This document shows positions 1-11,084 of a DNA stretch of 64,000 bases, piece by piece (within the stretch, counting starts at the first letter, position 1; the number at the start of each line of letters is the position of its first letter). The stretch spans positions 617,828,476-617,892,475 of the forward strand of contig NC_081408.1 in assembly GCF_030272615.1 (NCBI RefSeq), given 5' to 3'. A program made the position numbers and the translations under genes. Under the pieces are notes generated by a model. The model was not told where the DNA came from. It was given only the letters and a program-made list of their open reading frames with translations, and did no database searches. This DNA is from Cryptomeria japonica. Its lineage: Eukaryota; Streptophyta; Pinopsida; Cupressales; Cupressaceae.

Positions 1-21
1 TTTGGGGATAACAAAGCATGT

Positions 22-1243
22 ATGATCACAGGTAGAGGTATTATTTCTTTGGATGGCAAGCATAATACTGAAAATTTCTATTATGTAGAAGGTTTAAAGC
101 ATAATCTTTTAAGTATTGGTCAATTGGTGGACAAGGGATTCCAACATCAGTTTAAAGATATAAAATGCAAAATCATTAACAAAACTGGTTTGGAGATTGC
201 AACTAGTACTCATACTGGAGGTAATATATTTCACTTGAACATTGGTAATAAGACATGTTTAATTTCCCATATTGATGAGAGTTGGTTATGGTATAAGAGG
301 TTGTATCATGTTAATTTTGACTGTATTATTAAGATCAGTTCAACAAAGGCAATTAGAGATATACCTAAGATTATAAAGCCTCATAACCTGTTATGTAAGG
401 AATACCAATTGGGAAAGAAAGTTAGAACTTTTTTTAAGAGCATATATGATAAATCTAATGAAGTGCTTGATTTAATTCATATTGACTTATGTGGTCCAAC
501 AAGGACTAGAAGTTTTCAAGGTGATAGGTATTTCATGCTGATAATTGATGATTATTCTAGAATTATGTGGGTGACTTTTCTAAGAGAGAAATCTGAAGCC
601 TTTGAGAAATTCAAGATCTATAAAGCAAAGGTGGAAATAGAAACTAGATTGAAAATCAAATGTCTAAGATCAGATCAAGGCAGTGAGTTCACTTCTCATG
701 AATTCAATGGTTATTATGAGACAAATGGAATTAGGAGACAAATATCTACACCCCAGACTCCTCAACAAAATGGAGTAGTGGAAAGGAAGAATAGAACCAT
801 TTTTGATGCAGCAAGAACCATGATGATGGAAGCCAAATTGCCTCACATCTATTGTAGAGAAGCAGTGAGTACAACAACCTACACATTCAACAGAGTTCAC
901 ATCAAAGGTGAAACTGGTAAGACCCCTTATGAATTATAGTTTGGACATACACCTACTGTTAAATATTTCAGAATTTTTGGAAGTAAATGTTATATCAAAA
1001 GGGATGATTCAATTGGAAAGTTTGATCCTAGATGTGATGAAGGGATATTTCTTGGATACTCAATTCAATTCAAAGAATATATATGTTATAACAAAAGATT
1101 GCAGAAAATTGTGGAGAGCGCAAATGTGAAAGTGGATGAGAAATACATAAATCAATCTATATCATATGATAGGGAACTGACAGTGGAAATGATCATAACT
1201 GAACTAACAATGCCTCAACTAATCCAAGCCATTGAGATAGTTA
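22..1243 (+). pseudogene. element A gag-pol fragment: protease end, GAG-pre-integrase, integrase
   Basis: The open frame starts inside the polyprotein, so its first ATG is not a true start. It begins with the end of the protease region (EGLKHNLLSIGQL). A GAG-pre-integrase zinc region follows at about residues 85-130, then the rve integrase core. The catalytic triad is visible: D in HIDLCGP, D in LRSDQGSEF and E in QNGVVERKN. The HHCC zinc finger is damaged: the usual LWHKRLCH reads LWYKRLYH, and CKEC reads CKEY. A TAG at 937-939 stands where the family has the Trp of ELWFG. The same frame then continues as recognisable integrase C-terminal region to the insertion point of B at 1243. Confidence 0.9.
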
Positions 1244-1885
1244 TGTTAGTGTAGGTTTTTTATTTTCCTTATGTTAGGGGATATTTATTTTTCCCTACAC
1301 ATATATTATTTAAGCTTTCTTAGGTTAATAGGAGTGGTTTATATGAGGACACGTGGTGAAATACTTCAGCTACATGTGTAACTCTCCACCTCACATGGGT
1401 AGTTGAGTTACACACCCTCTTTTGGCTTGTTGTGCCACCTCTCATAACCACTATTTTGTCATTTCCTAAGTGGGTTATGGGGTAGTTGGGTTTCACACCC
1501 TCTTTTGGCCTTATGTGCCAACTTTCTCGACTCATTTTTTGTCTTCATGTAAGGGGGTTATGCCACATGTTTTGGCATTTACCAAGAAGGTAAAACCTCC
1601 CACTTTTTATGGGGAATAGGATTTAATGCACCCCTTGGATGTAAATGCTTATATTTTTCTATATAATAAGCACTATACTCTCACCTTCACTAGTCAAGCA
1701 GGTGAAGTGATAGCTTGGTGAGAGTCTTCTCCAAATTCTCTTATTTGTCTCTATTTCTCTCTCATATCAAAATTATCTTCATTCAACTATTTTGATCTTT
1801 GATCATCTGTTGCATGAGGAGTTGCATGTGATCTACGACCGACATCAGATCTTGGCTTGGTTCTCGCTTCTCGCAGAATCTCACA
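1244..1885 (+). repeat. 5' LTR of element B
   Basis: A 642-bp LTR beginning TGTTAGTGTAGG and ending CTCACA, directly followed by the PBS. A likely TATA box (CTATATAATAAG) lies at 1659-1670. About 30 bp downstream, around 1700, the sequence is suited to a transcription start. An internal pair of similar blocks (ACACCCTCTTTTGGC) occurs about 110 bp apart. The copy at 7194-7833 is about 97% identical. Confidence 0.96.
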
Positions 1886-1897
1886 TGGTATCAGAGC
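1886..1897 (+). other. primer binding site of element B (tRNA-iMet type)
   Basis: TGGTATCAGAGC immediately follows the LTR end. This is the standard complement of the 3' end of plant initiator tRNA-Met used by most Ty1/copia elements to prime minus-strand DNA synthesis. Confidence 0.95.
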
Positions 1898-2913
1898 TTA
1901 TTGTCTAGTATAGCTCATTGTTTTTCTTAATTTATTTGAGGGATTTGAGACTTTTATATAGCTAATAGTTTCCTTAAAACTAAGTATACTCTTCTCCTGC
2001 ATTCTCATGTGATATGGAGAATCAGAACAGTTTAAAGGAAAATAGCTTCTAGTTAAATCTAGTTTACATGTATGTGTCCTTGTAAGATCTGGGTGATTGC
2101 AGCTTTGTGGTAATATTGGAAGCTTAATAAGAATTTCCAGAGTGTCCATAAGGCTTGACAAAGTCAAAAGTGACTTTTACTTCACCAAAATCAGAGTTTG
2201 GAGGACACAGTAAAAAATCAGAGTAATTTTTTTTTACTGGAGCTGTTTTCATTTCGGCTTTAGTGTTTCAACTTCTGTTCACTGTCACAAAAAACGATTT
2301 CTGGGTTTTCTTCTCAGCATCGAAAAAATTCTAGGTTTTGGATGGAATTTCCAGAAAATGAATAAATTTTGCAAAAATCAAGCTTGAATAGGGCCTAATC
2401 CATTTTTTCTATCAGGGAAATTCAACAACATTTCTTAAAAGTTGCACAACTTTTGCCTCGGGTGTCAGATTTTTGCAAACAAATACTTGACGGAAAGCTG
2501 GAAATGAGCACTCTCCATTATTGCAGGTCTAATTGAAATTTTTTGCCTTTTTCTATCAGATATTAAAGGTTGTATCAGCTGCTTCTTTTTCTCTTCAACT
2601 GGTCATATCTTTCTCCTCACAACTCTATTTTTCAAAAACTAATAGTTGTTGGAAAGGTATTGAGATAAATTAAGCAGTTATAAGGCTGATTTGTTTCAGA
2701 TCTTGTCTCAAATTATTTGTATTTGAAATCTCTATTGGTTTCTTAAAGAATTGTAATTTGATAAAAAGCCTTATAAATGCACTAATTATAAAGTGCCAAC
2801 CTTGTAATATTTGGGGGGGTGGTGATTTCTAAGACTAGTGAAAAGGGGGGGTGTCTTTTATGCCTTCTTTCTTGCACTTTTCCTGATTCTTTGCAATCTT
2901 CTTTTCTACTATC
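1898..2913 (+). other. untranslated leader of element B
   Basis: About 1 kb between the PBS and the gag ATG, T-rich and with no convincing open frame. It is expected to hold the packaging signal of the element, but no specific motif can be named. A G-run (ATTTGGGGGGGTGG) lies near 2811-2823 and a second (AAAAGGGGGGGTG) near 2840-2852. Confidence 0.6.
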
Positions 2914-5900
2914 ATGGATGCATCTATAGTTCCACTTTTAACACCATATAATTACTTTGAATGGAAATCTAAGATGATAATATATCTGAAAAGACATGGA
3001 TATCATCGTGTTACTATGGGACTTGAAACTGAACCTTAAGATGGTGCAGAAAAGATTAAATGGTTTAATAAATGTGATGAAGCTTTTGGTACTCTATGTA
3101 TGTCGGTCTCTCCAGACCTTCTTTTTCACATTGAATCTACCACTACACCAAATGCAGTGTGGACCACTTTGGAAAACCTCTTTTGTAAGCAGGATGAGCT
3201 AAGAGGTCATCAGTTAGAGAATGAACTCATAGGGTTGAATCCAACCAATATTGATATTATACAAGACTTCTTCACTAAACTTAAGTCTGTAAGATTGCAG
3301 TTGGAACGGTGTGGAACTAAGAAAGATGATAAGCAACTGATCTTAAGTATTCTTTCTAAGCTTGGTCCTAACTATTCAGTGTTTGTTTCTACATTCTATG
3401 CTACAAAATGTGCCCTAGGTACCACATTCAAAATGCCTTCTCTGGATGAATTTGCTGTAGAACTCACTAGGGAGCAAGACAAATTGGTTCAAATGGGTAC
3501 AATAAAACCCTCTAAGTCACATGCCTTAGTTGTAAATCAAGGCAAAAAAGAACAAAAAGGGTCTAGTAAGCAAGATAAGAAACAAAAGAACCAAGGAGAG
3601 AAGAAAAAAGATCAGAAATCTGCTACTTCAAAAGAAGATAATCAAACCTCTTCATCAAGAGGTGAACAACCTAAGAAGGAGAAGGTCAAGTGTTCTTATT
3701 GTAAGAGGCCTAGTCATGATGAACATAAGTGTTTAAAGAAACAAATTGATCACCTTTCAAATCTTCTTGAAAAGAATAATATCAAGGTGCCTGATTCAGT
3801 CAAACAGAGTTCATCAAAAGGATCTTCTAAGGATACAAATAAGAGTAAAGGGAAAGGAAAGGGTAAGGCCCTAGTTGCTGTTGCTTCACAACCCAATTCT
3901 TGGATAATTGACTCGGGTGCTTCACACCACATGGCTTCTTCAAAAGATGATTTCACCTCTTTAGAGCCATGTTCTATGCCTTCCATACTAATGGGTGATG
4001 ACAGTCTTGTTGAAGTGCATGGGAGAGGGTCTGTTGATGTGGGTGAACGAACATTTAAGGATGTCCTTTGTGTTCCATCTTTATCAACTAATCTCCTATC
4101 TGTTTATCAGATCACTCACACTGGTTCTAGCAAGCGAGTTGAGTTCATGCCAGATATAGTGGTAATCAGTGAAATGCATAATGGGTCTACTATTGATGTG
4201 GGAAAAGCAGATCATCAATCCAGATTATATCAGTTTTCTCACTTTGTTCCTAACTCTCCTTCGACAGTTTTACTCACTCATGCAGATGAGATTAGTTGTT
4301 TGTGGCATCAATGATTTGGCCACTTGAACTATCGTTACTTGCAACAACTCAGTAAATAAGACATGGTTTTAGGGTTGCCTTCTATTCGATTTTCTAATGG
4401 AGTTTTCCAGGGATGTATTCTTGGTAAGCATCCTGAGGAGAAGTATGATAAAGGCAAAGCATAGTGAGCTCCACAGCTATTGGAGTTGGTACATAGTGAC
4501 TTGGCAGGACCATTTCCACAACCATCTTTCAATAGGGCTAGATATATCTTAACATTTATTGATGACTTTTCCAGATTTACATGGGTTTACTTTCTCAAAC
4601 AAAAGTCTGAGGTATTTGAGAATTTTCTAGATTTCAAAGCTTTTGCAGAGAAACAATCTGGGAAGCTCATCAAGATTCTGCGTACAGATAATGTGGGTGA
4701 ATATGTTAATAATCAATTTGAACAATTTTGTTCTTCAAAAGGTATCAACATGCAACACACAGTTCCATACAGTCCTCAACAAAATGGTGTCGCAGAATGG
4801 AAGAATAGGTCCTTGAAGGAGATGGAAAATTGTATGATTCACTCCAAGTCTTTGGCACCTTAGTATTGGGCAGAGGCCATCAATTGTGCATGTTACATCC
4901 AGAATTGAGTTCCTCATAAAGCTGTGAATGGGGTAACTCCTTTCCAAGCTTGGACCGGTCAGAAACCTACAGTTAAGCATTTCAGAGTGTTTGGTTCTCT
5001 TGCATGGGCCCACATTCTAGCAGAGAAATGCAAGGCTATGGATCCGTAGAGCAAGCCTTGCATATTTGTTGGGTATCTAGATGATGTCAAAGGGTATAGA
5101 CTTCTCCATCCCTCTACACATGAGTTGTTCATTGAGAGGAGTGTTCATTTTGAGGAGAGTTCTTCTATTTCTTCTCATACCACTTTTCCATCCACTATCA
5201 CATTGGAGACATTGCATGATGTTGACAGTTCTTTTGAGGATCTTAATCCTCCTAATCATGTTTAGGAGTCTTCTTCCTCCACTTGAGATGGTGACAGTGA
5301 TGGTGAGGATTCACATTCTTCTCATAGTCATCCTTCAGAGGTTGATGATTCTCCCCCAGACTCTCCAGCTTCAGTGCCTCTTTGGGCTCGACAAACTTTT
5401 GAGTCAGCAGGAGATTGGCTTGGTGATCCATCAGATTCTAGAAGAACTAGGTCACAATATCAGCAAGCTCCACATCTCTTCATTGCTTTAGCTTCTGATC
5501 CACAGTCTTTTCGAGAAGCTATAGGTGTTCCCGAATGGGATGTTGTATTGCAAGAAGAGTTTAATTCCTTAGAAAGGAATCACAAATGGGATTTAGTTCC
5601 TCTTCCTAAGGGAAGGAAACTTGTTGATGCAAGTGGATCTATTGAACAAAATTTGCAGCAGATGGGTTGGTCGATAAGTATAAGGCTCGCTTGGTAGCAA
5701 AAGGCTTTTCCCAAGTTCCAGGGGTTGATTACTCTGAGACTTTTGCTCCAGTTGCTAAGATGAATTCCATCCAGCTTGTCCTTGCTATTGCTGCAACCCA
5801 TCATTGGGAAGTTCATCAGATGGATGTCAAGAGTGCATTTCTTCATGGTGACCTTCAAGAGGAAATCTACATGGAGCAGCCACAAGGGTTTGTTCAAGAT

Positions 5901-7040
5901 CCTTCACTTGTGTGTCGACTTTGAAAGTATCTCTATGGCCTCAAACAAGCTCCTCGAGCTTGGTATGCCAAGATGGACTCCTTCCTTCTAACAATTGGTT
6001 ATACTCGATGCCATTCTGATCCGAACATCTACATTTTGCACCAGGATGATACTCTCACATTTCTCATTCTCTATGTTGATGACTTGTTGATCACAGGGAG
6101 TCATTCATCCACCATCAAGGTAGTGAAAACTGCTCTACATGATAGATTTCTGATGTCAGACTTGGGTCTTCTACATTACTTCTTGGGAATTAAGATTACT
6201 CAATCTTCTTCAGGCATCTTTCTTGGACAACCCAAGTATGCACTCGATATGCTCTCTAGATTTCACATGGCCGACTGTAAGCCTGCACCTACTCCTTTTT
6301 TGTCTAGGGTCAAACTTGAGGCTAAGTGCTCTTCACCCTTGGTTGATAGCACTTTATATCGACAAATTGTTGGGAGCCTCCTCTACTTGACTCATACGAG
6401 ACCTGACATTTCATATGTGGTGGGCATGGTCTCTAGATTCATGCAGGAGCCACATGAGTTGCATTGGAAAGCAGCTAAGCAGATTCTCCACTACATTCAG
6501 GGTACTCACAATTATGGAATTCAGTATGCAGCAAGCATGGATATTGACTTGGTGGGATATACGGATTCAGATTGGGCGGGTGATTCTCAGGATCGCAAAT
6601 CCACTTTAGGGTATTGCTTCTCACTTGGTTCTGGTCCAGTTTGTTGGTCGAGTAAGAAGCAGTTTGCAATTGCTCTTTCAACAATAGAGGCTGAGTATCG
6701 AGGGGCAGTTAATGCCACCACTGAGGCTATTTGGCTTCAGAATATTCTCACTGAGTTTGGTATTCCAGTTAGGAAGCCTACTATCATCTTTTGTGATAAT
6801 CAAAGTGCTATATAGATCTCAAGAAATCCAGTTCATCACCAGAGGATGAAACACATTGAGATACATATGCACTATATTTGAGAGCTCATTCAGGAAGACA
6901 TCATTGATCTTAAGTATTGTTCTACAATGGAGCAAATTGCAGACATCTTCACCAAACCCTTCACCGAAAGCAAGTTCCTTCATTTGTGATCTCTGCTTGG
7001 GATACAACAGGTGTCTACTATAGGAGGGACTTCTTAGTCC
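2914..7040 (+). pseudogene. gag-pol polyprotein of element B (decayed)
   Basis: One reading frame runs from the ATG at 2914 to about 5622, then shifts by one base to the frame that ends near 7040. In order: a gag with UBN2-like features; a CX2CX4HX4C zinc knuckle at about 3693-3732 (CSYCKRPSHDEHKC); the aspartic protease motif DSGASHH near 3910; an integrase with D (VHSDLAGPF), D (RTDNVGEY) and E (QQNGVAEWK); an RT with YVDDLL near 6075; and an RNase H with TDSDWAGD, E in IEAEY and CDNQSA. All catalytic residues are present. Stops occur at 3037, 4312, 4357, 4462, 4465, 4861, 4906, 5047, 5263, 5284, 5643, 5922, 6813, 6879 and 6987. The frameshift (one missing base near 5622) lies just before the segment matching [11 protein letters not shown]. 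Confidence 0.93.
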
Positions 7041-7180
7041 TCCTTTCTTTCTCTCCTTATTTAGGGAGGGGGCTATTCCTCTTATGGGGGGGCTTCTTCT
7101 TTTGGGGGGGCTATCTATGTACATGGGTACCTAACATGGTTGCATTTGTCGGGACCCATATTTTCACCCACCTAAGCTAC

Positions 7181-7193
7181 GCTTAAGGGGGGG
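7181..7193 (+). other. polypurine tract of element B
   Basis: GCTTAAGGGGGGG directly abuts the TGTTAG start of the 3' LTR. This is the expected primer for plus-strand synthesis. Several further G-rich patches lie upstream at 7050-7110. Confidence 0.85.
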
Positions 7194-7833
7194 TGTTAGT
7201 GTAGGTTTTTTATTTTCCTTATGTTAGGGGATATTTATTTTTTCCTACACATATTATTTAAGCTTGCTTAGGTTAATAGGAGTGGTTTATATGAGGACAC
7301 ATGGTGAAATACTTCAGCTACATGTGTAACTCTCCACCTCACATGGGTAGTTGAGTTACACACCCTCTTTTGGCTTGTTGTGCCACCTCTCATAACCACT
7401 ATTTTGTCATTTCCTAAGTGGGTTATGGGGTAGTTGGGTTTCACACCCTCTTTTGGCCTTATGTGCCAACTTTCTCAACTCCTTTTTTGTCTTCATGTAA
7501 GGAGGTTATGCCACATGTTTTGGCATTTACCATGAAGGTAAAACCTCCCACTTTTTATGGGGAATAGGAGTTAATGCACCCCTTGGATGTATATGCTTAT
7601 ATTTTTCTATATAATAAGCACTATACTCTCACCTTCACTAGTCAAGTAGGTGAAGTGATAGCTCGGTGAGAGTCTTCTCCAAATTCTCTTCTTTGTCTCT
7701 ATTTCTCTCTCATATCAAAATTATCTTCATTAAGCTATTTTGATCTTTGATCATCTGTTGCGTGAGGAGTTGCATGTGATCTACGACCGACATCAGATCT
7801 TGGCTCCATTCTCGCTTCTCGCAGAGTCTCACA
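7194..7833 (+). repeat. 3' LTR of element B
   Basis: A 640-bp partner of the LTR at 1244-1885, with the same start and end, followed by the second AGTTA of the target duplication at 7834-7838. It lacks one AT unit present in the 5' copy. Confidence 0.96.
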
Positions 7834-7838
7834 AGTTA

Positions 7839-9689
7839 CACTGGTACAATCAAAAAATTCAACTGTGACTGATGATCAAAATAGTGAACCTGAAGTTCAA
7901 AAGACAACAAGGTATGTAAGGTTAAATCATTCTGAAGATCAAATCATTGGAGATAGGAACAAGGGAGTTATGACAAGAAAAATATTGGCAAATGAAGAGG
8001 TATTTCTTATTTCTCAAATTGAACTGGCATCTGTTATTGAAGCTTGTAAAGATAAATATTGGTTAAAGGCTATGGAAGATGAATTAGATCATAAAGAGAA
8101 GAATGAGACTTGGACTTTAGTTCCCCTACCTAAAAATAAGAATGTTATTTGAACTAAATGGGTTTTTAGAAATAAAATAAATGAGGATGGTCAAGTTGTA
8201 AGAAACAAGGCTAAATTGGTTTGTAAAGGATATTTTGGAATGGAAGGAATTGATTATGGTGAGACATTTGTATCTATAGCTAGAATTGAAGCTGTTAGTC
8301 TATTTCTTTCCTATGTAGCTTATAAAAACTATCAGGTCTATCAAATGGATGTTAAATGTGCATTTTTGAATGGTGAACTTGAGGAAGAGGTATACATTGA
8401 GAAAACTGATGGATTTTCATTGATAGATGATAAAGATATGGTTTGCAAGTTAAGGAAAGATTTATATGGATTGAAACAAGCTCCTAGAGCTTGGTATGCA
8501 AGGTTGGATAAATATCTTTCCTATGCAGCTTATAAAAACTATCAGGTCTCTCAAATGGATGTTAAATGTGCATTCTTGAATGGTGAACTTGAGGAAGAGG
8601 TATACATTGAGCAACTTGATGGATTTTCACTGACAGATGATAAAGATATGGTTTGCAAGTTAAGGAAAGATTTATATGGATTGAAACAAGCTCCTAGAGC
8701 TTGGTATGCAAGGTTGGATAAATATCTTTTGAAGCTTGGTTTTACTAAAGGCAGTGTTGATAGTAATTTATATTATAAGATCATTGATGATGATATTCTG
8801 ATTATTGAAGTATTTTTTAATGATATCATTTTTGGAGGTGAAGATAAATTGTGCATGAAATTATCTAATAATATGAAGAATGAATTTGAAATGTCAATGA
8901 TTGGTGAGATGAGATTTTTCTTAGGTTTGCAGATTACTCAAACTGACAAAGGCATCTTTATTTGTCAAAGTAAGTATCTAAGGGAACTGTTGAAGAAGTT
9001 TGGTATGGATAATTCCAAACCGGTAAGTACTCCTATGGTGAGAAGTGAAAAATTATCTATGAAAGACACATCTGTACTAGTAAATTCGACAAGGTATAAG
9101 TCTATGATTGGTGGCTTATTATATCTAACTCAAACTAGACCAGATATTATGAATGCAGTAAGTATTGTTTCAAGATATCAAAGTAATCCTAAAGAAAGAT
9201 AACTTCACTTTATGTGCATATATAGATTCAGATTGGACAGGAGATACTGATGTTAGGAAAAACACTTTTGGTGGAGCTTTATTTCTTGGAAAGAAATTGG
9301 TTTCATGGATTAGCCAAAAATAGTCATGCATTTCTTTATCTACTGCAGAAGATGAATATGTTGTAGCATCAACTAATTGCACTCAATTCTTGTGGATGAA
9401 GCAAATGTTGAAGGATATCAAGGTAAATTGTAGTGAACTAGTAGTTATCTATAATGATAACTATGCAGCTATTAACATGTCTAAGAATCTGATATTTCAC
9501 TCTAAGAATAAGCACATATCAATAAAATATAACTTTCTGAAGGACAAGGTGGAAGAAAAGGAATTCAAACTGGTTTATGTGAACACTAAAGAACAGATTG
9601 CAAATATATTCACTAAAATTTTGTCTAAGGAATCATTTGAGTATTTGAGAGATAGGTTAGGGGTATCTACCCCTCTGGTAAAAACTTAA
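7839..9689 (+). pseudogene. element A reverse transcriptase and RNase H (decayed)
   Basis: Continuation of element A after the B insertion. The integrase-RT linker starts near 7839. The RT follows with [23 protein letters not shown] and [11 protein letters not shown], then the RNase H with the family end NIFTKILSKESFEYLRD to the TAA after 9689. Lesions are a TGA at 8150 where the family has Gly, an in-frame 210-bp tandem duplication at 8306-8725, and the RT active site reading FFNDII instead of a DD pair. Near 9200 a frameshift plus a deletion removes roughly 30 residues at the start of RNase H, judged against the sister elements. A TAG stands in the ISQK region near 9320. None of the products would be active. 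Confidence 0.9.
8306..8725 (+). repeat. 210-bp tandem duplication inside the RT of element A
   Basis: Copies at 8306-8515 and 8516-8725 differ at only a few positions. The unit encodes 70 residues, from the SYxAYKNYQV segment through [10 protein letters not shown] and [11 protein letters not shown] to RLDKY. RT motif A, with its catalytic Asp, is therefore present twice. The length is a multiple of three, so the frame is kept. Confidence 0.93.
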
Positions 9690-10044
9690 TTGATGGAGCA
9701 GACCATCAGTTTGGTATGCATCATCATCTTTATCCTTTTCTCTGGGTTGATGTAGAGGTGCTACTACTTAGGGGGAGTAGTAAGCTTTGAGATTCACAAA
9801 ATTTTAGTATCTATGTCATATCTCTAGCATTGATATCAAAGGGGGAGAGTTATATGTAAAAAATAATGTTTATGGGAGAGAGATATAGATCAGTTTCAGA
9901 TTGGACTGCACTCCTCAGGGGGAGTTGCTGGGATTTTTTTAGTTTTTAATTGTTATATCTTCTATGAGAAATGTTTGGCACTTCTTGGCACTTAGATGTT
10001 TCTTTTTCACATCTAGTGTTTCCATCAATGCTAAAGGGGGAGAT
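9690..10044 (+). other. 3' untranslated region and polypurine tract of element A
   Basis: No coding. It contains several AGGGGGAG-type patches (near 9768, 9840, 9915), ending with CTAAAGGGGGAGAT at 10031-10044 immediately before the LTR. The last patch is the likely plus-strand primer. The earlier ones are the repeated AGGGGGAG motifs common in copia 3' regions. Confidence 0.75.
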
Positions 10045-11084
10045 TGCTAGCAATATGGAGGAATTGATTATGTGTTGCATTGATGTCAACACTAGCTATT
10101 TTGGTTACCGGTTGAAGATCTTGTGTTACCGGTAAGGGTTTAAGGTTTTACCAACAAAGCTTTTACTGAGAAACTTTGACAGTTTACAGATGGAATTCAG
10201 CATCAAAAGGTGATCCTTGATCATGGCTCGACTAGTTGGAGACATCACTTTGGCATGGTGGACCCAGATTAGGTCTGGTACCTATCTAGGTTATGGACCG
10301 GTATCATGTTAACATGTTCTCTACACATTACCGAGATGATTTATGGATTGGTTAATGTTGTTTTGGTCTAAAGTCGACATGGCATATCATTGTAATATAT
10401 ATGTATATAATGATCTTATTGTAATATCTTTTAGGTGGCCAACCTAATTGGTTTAGGCCTTAGGGCTTGTATAAATTGATGTAAGATCTCATTGTAGATT
10501 ATGGGTATGGGAATGAAATATATGTTCATGGTTGTGGAATGAAATATCATATGCGAAGGAGACTTGGTCGATCATAGGTGATCGAATTGGGTTTAAGAGG
10601 TCAAAGGCCTCTGGTATTGAGCTTAACTGGGACTGTAATCAGGCATGGTAGATGCTATCTCTGGCAGTTCATTCTTCTGGATTATTGTCCAATTGTATTT
10701 AGGTGGTTATAACCTCTCTATATTCAGTAAGACTCCTTTGTGATGAGCAGTACGCTCTAGGCAGTGTGCCTTCCTGCATGTGCAAGTCCCTTATTGTATC
10801 ACATACTTTCTACAGAAGTATCATCTGATTGTGGGTAGGCTTCCGACCATGGTTTTTCCCTTCACTGGGTTTTCCTTGTATAAATCATGGTGGTATGTGG
10901 TATGGTTGCATTGTGTTAATTCTTTTTTTCATTCTTAAGTTTTATTGCTTACCGATATCTATTTTTGCTATTCTGGTATTCAATGTTTATGTGCTCTGGT
11001 TAAAGGTTATAAAGTGGTTTGATTAATATAATCTATTGACAATTGAGTCACCCCCCTGTCAGTTGTCCACCAATTATTCTAATA
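10045..11084 (+). repeat. 3' LTR of element A
   Basis: Starts TGCTAGCAATATGG after the purine tract and ends near 11084 (TCTAATA). The terminal block (CACCCCCC..GTCAGTTGTC) is the same U5 end as in the LTRs of Y and Z on the other strand. A TATA-like GTATAAATTG lies near 10470, and a GAGCAGTACGCTCTAGG block shared with the other copies near 10745. The expected terminal CA has decayed to TA, so the exact end is uncertain by a few bases. Confidence 0.8.

Larger units (their letters stand above)
1244..7833 (+). mobile_element. Ty1/copia element B, structurally complete, nested in element A
   Basis: A 6,590-bp element with all structural landmarks. LTRs lie at 1244-1885 and 7194-7833 and start TGTTAG and end ACA. 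A PBS complementary to initiator tRNA-Met follows the left LTR with no spacer. A purine tract ending in a run of G precedes the right LTR. A perfect 5-bp target duplication AGTTA lies at 1239-1243 and 7834-7838. By hand count the two LTRs differ at about 19 positions plus one 2-bp indel (about 97% identical), so insertion is moderately old. Gag and pol read in the copia order. About 15 stops and one frameshift make it non-coding today. Confidence 0.97.
1..11084 (+). mobile_element. Ty1/copia element A, 5' end outside window, split by element B
   Basis: A copia element in the order protease end / GAG-pre-integrase / integrase / reverse transcriptase / RNase H / PPT / 3' LTR. The copia gene order (IN before RT) is seen directly. 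Sequence up to 1243 continues at 7839 after removal of element B and its duplicated AGTTA. The coding frame runs across the junction (the integrase C-terminal tail joins the RT leader), so A was one continuous element before B arrived. It belongs to the same broad copia family as Y and Z further on: the protein motifs are nearly the same and the LTR end is similar. Its coding parts are broken by stops and frameshifts, so it is dead. Confidence 0.9.
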
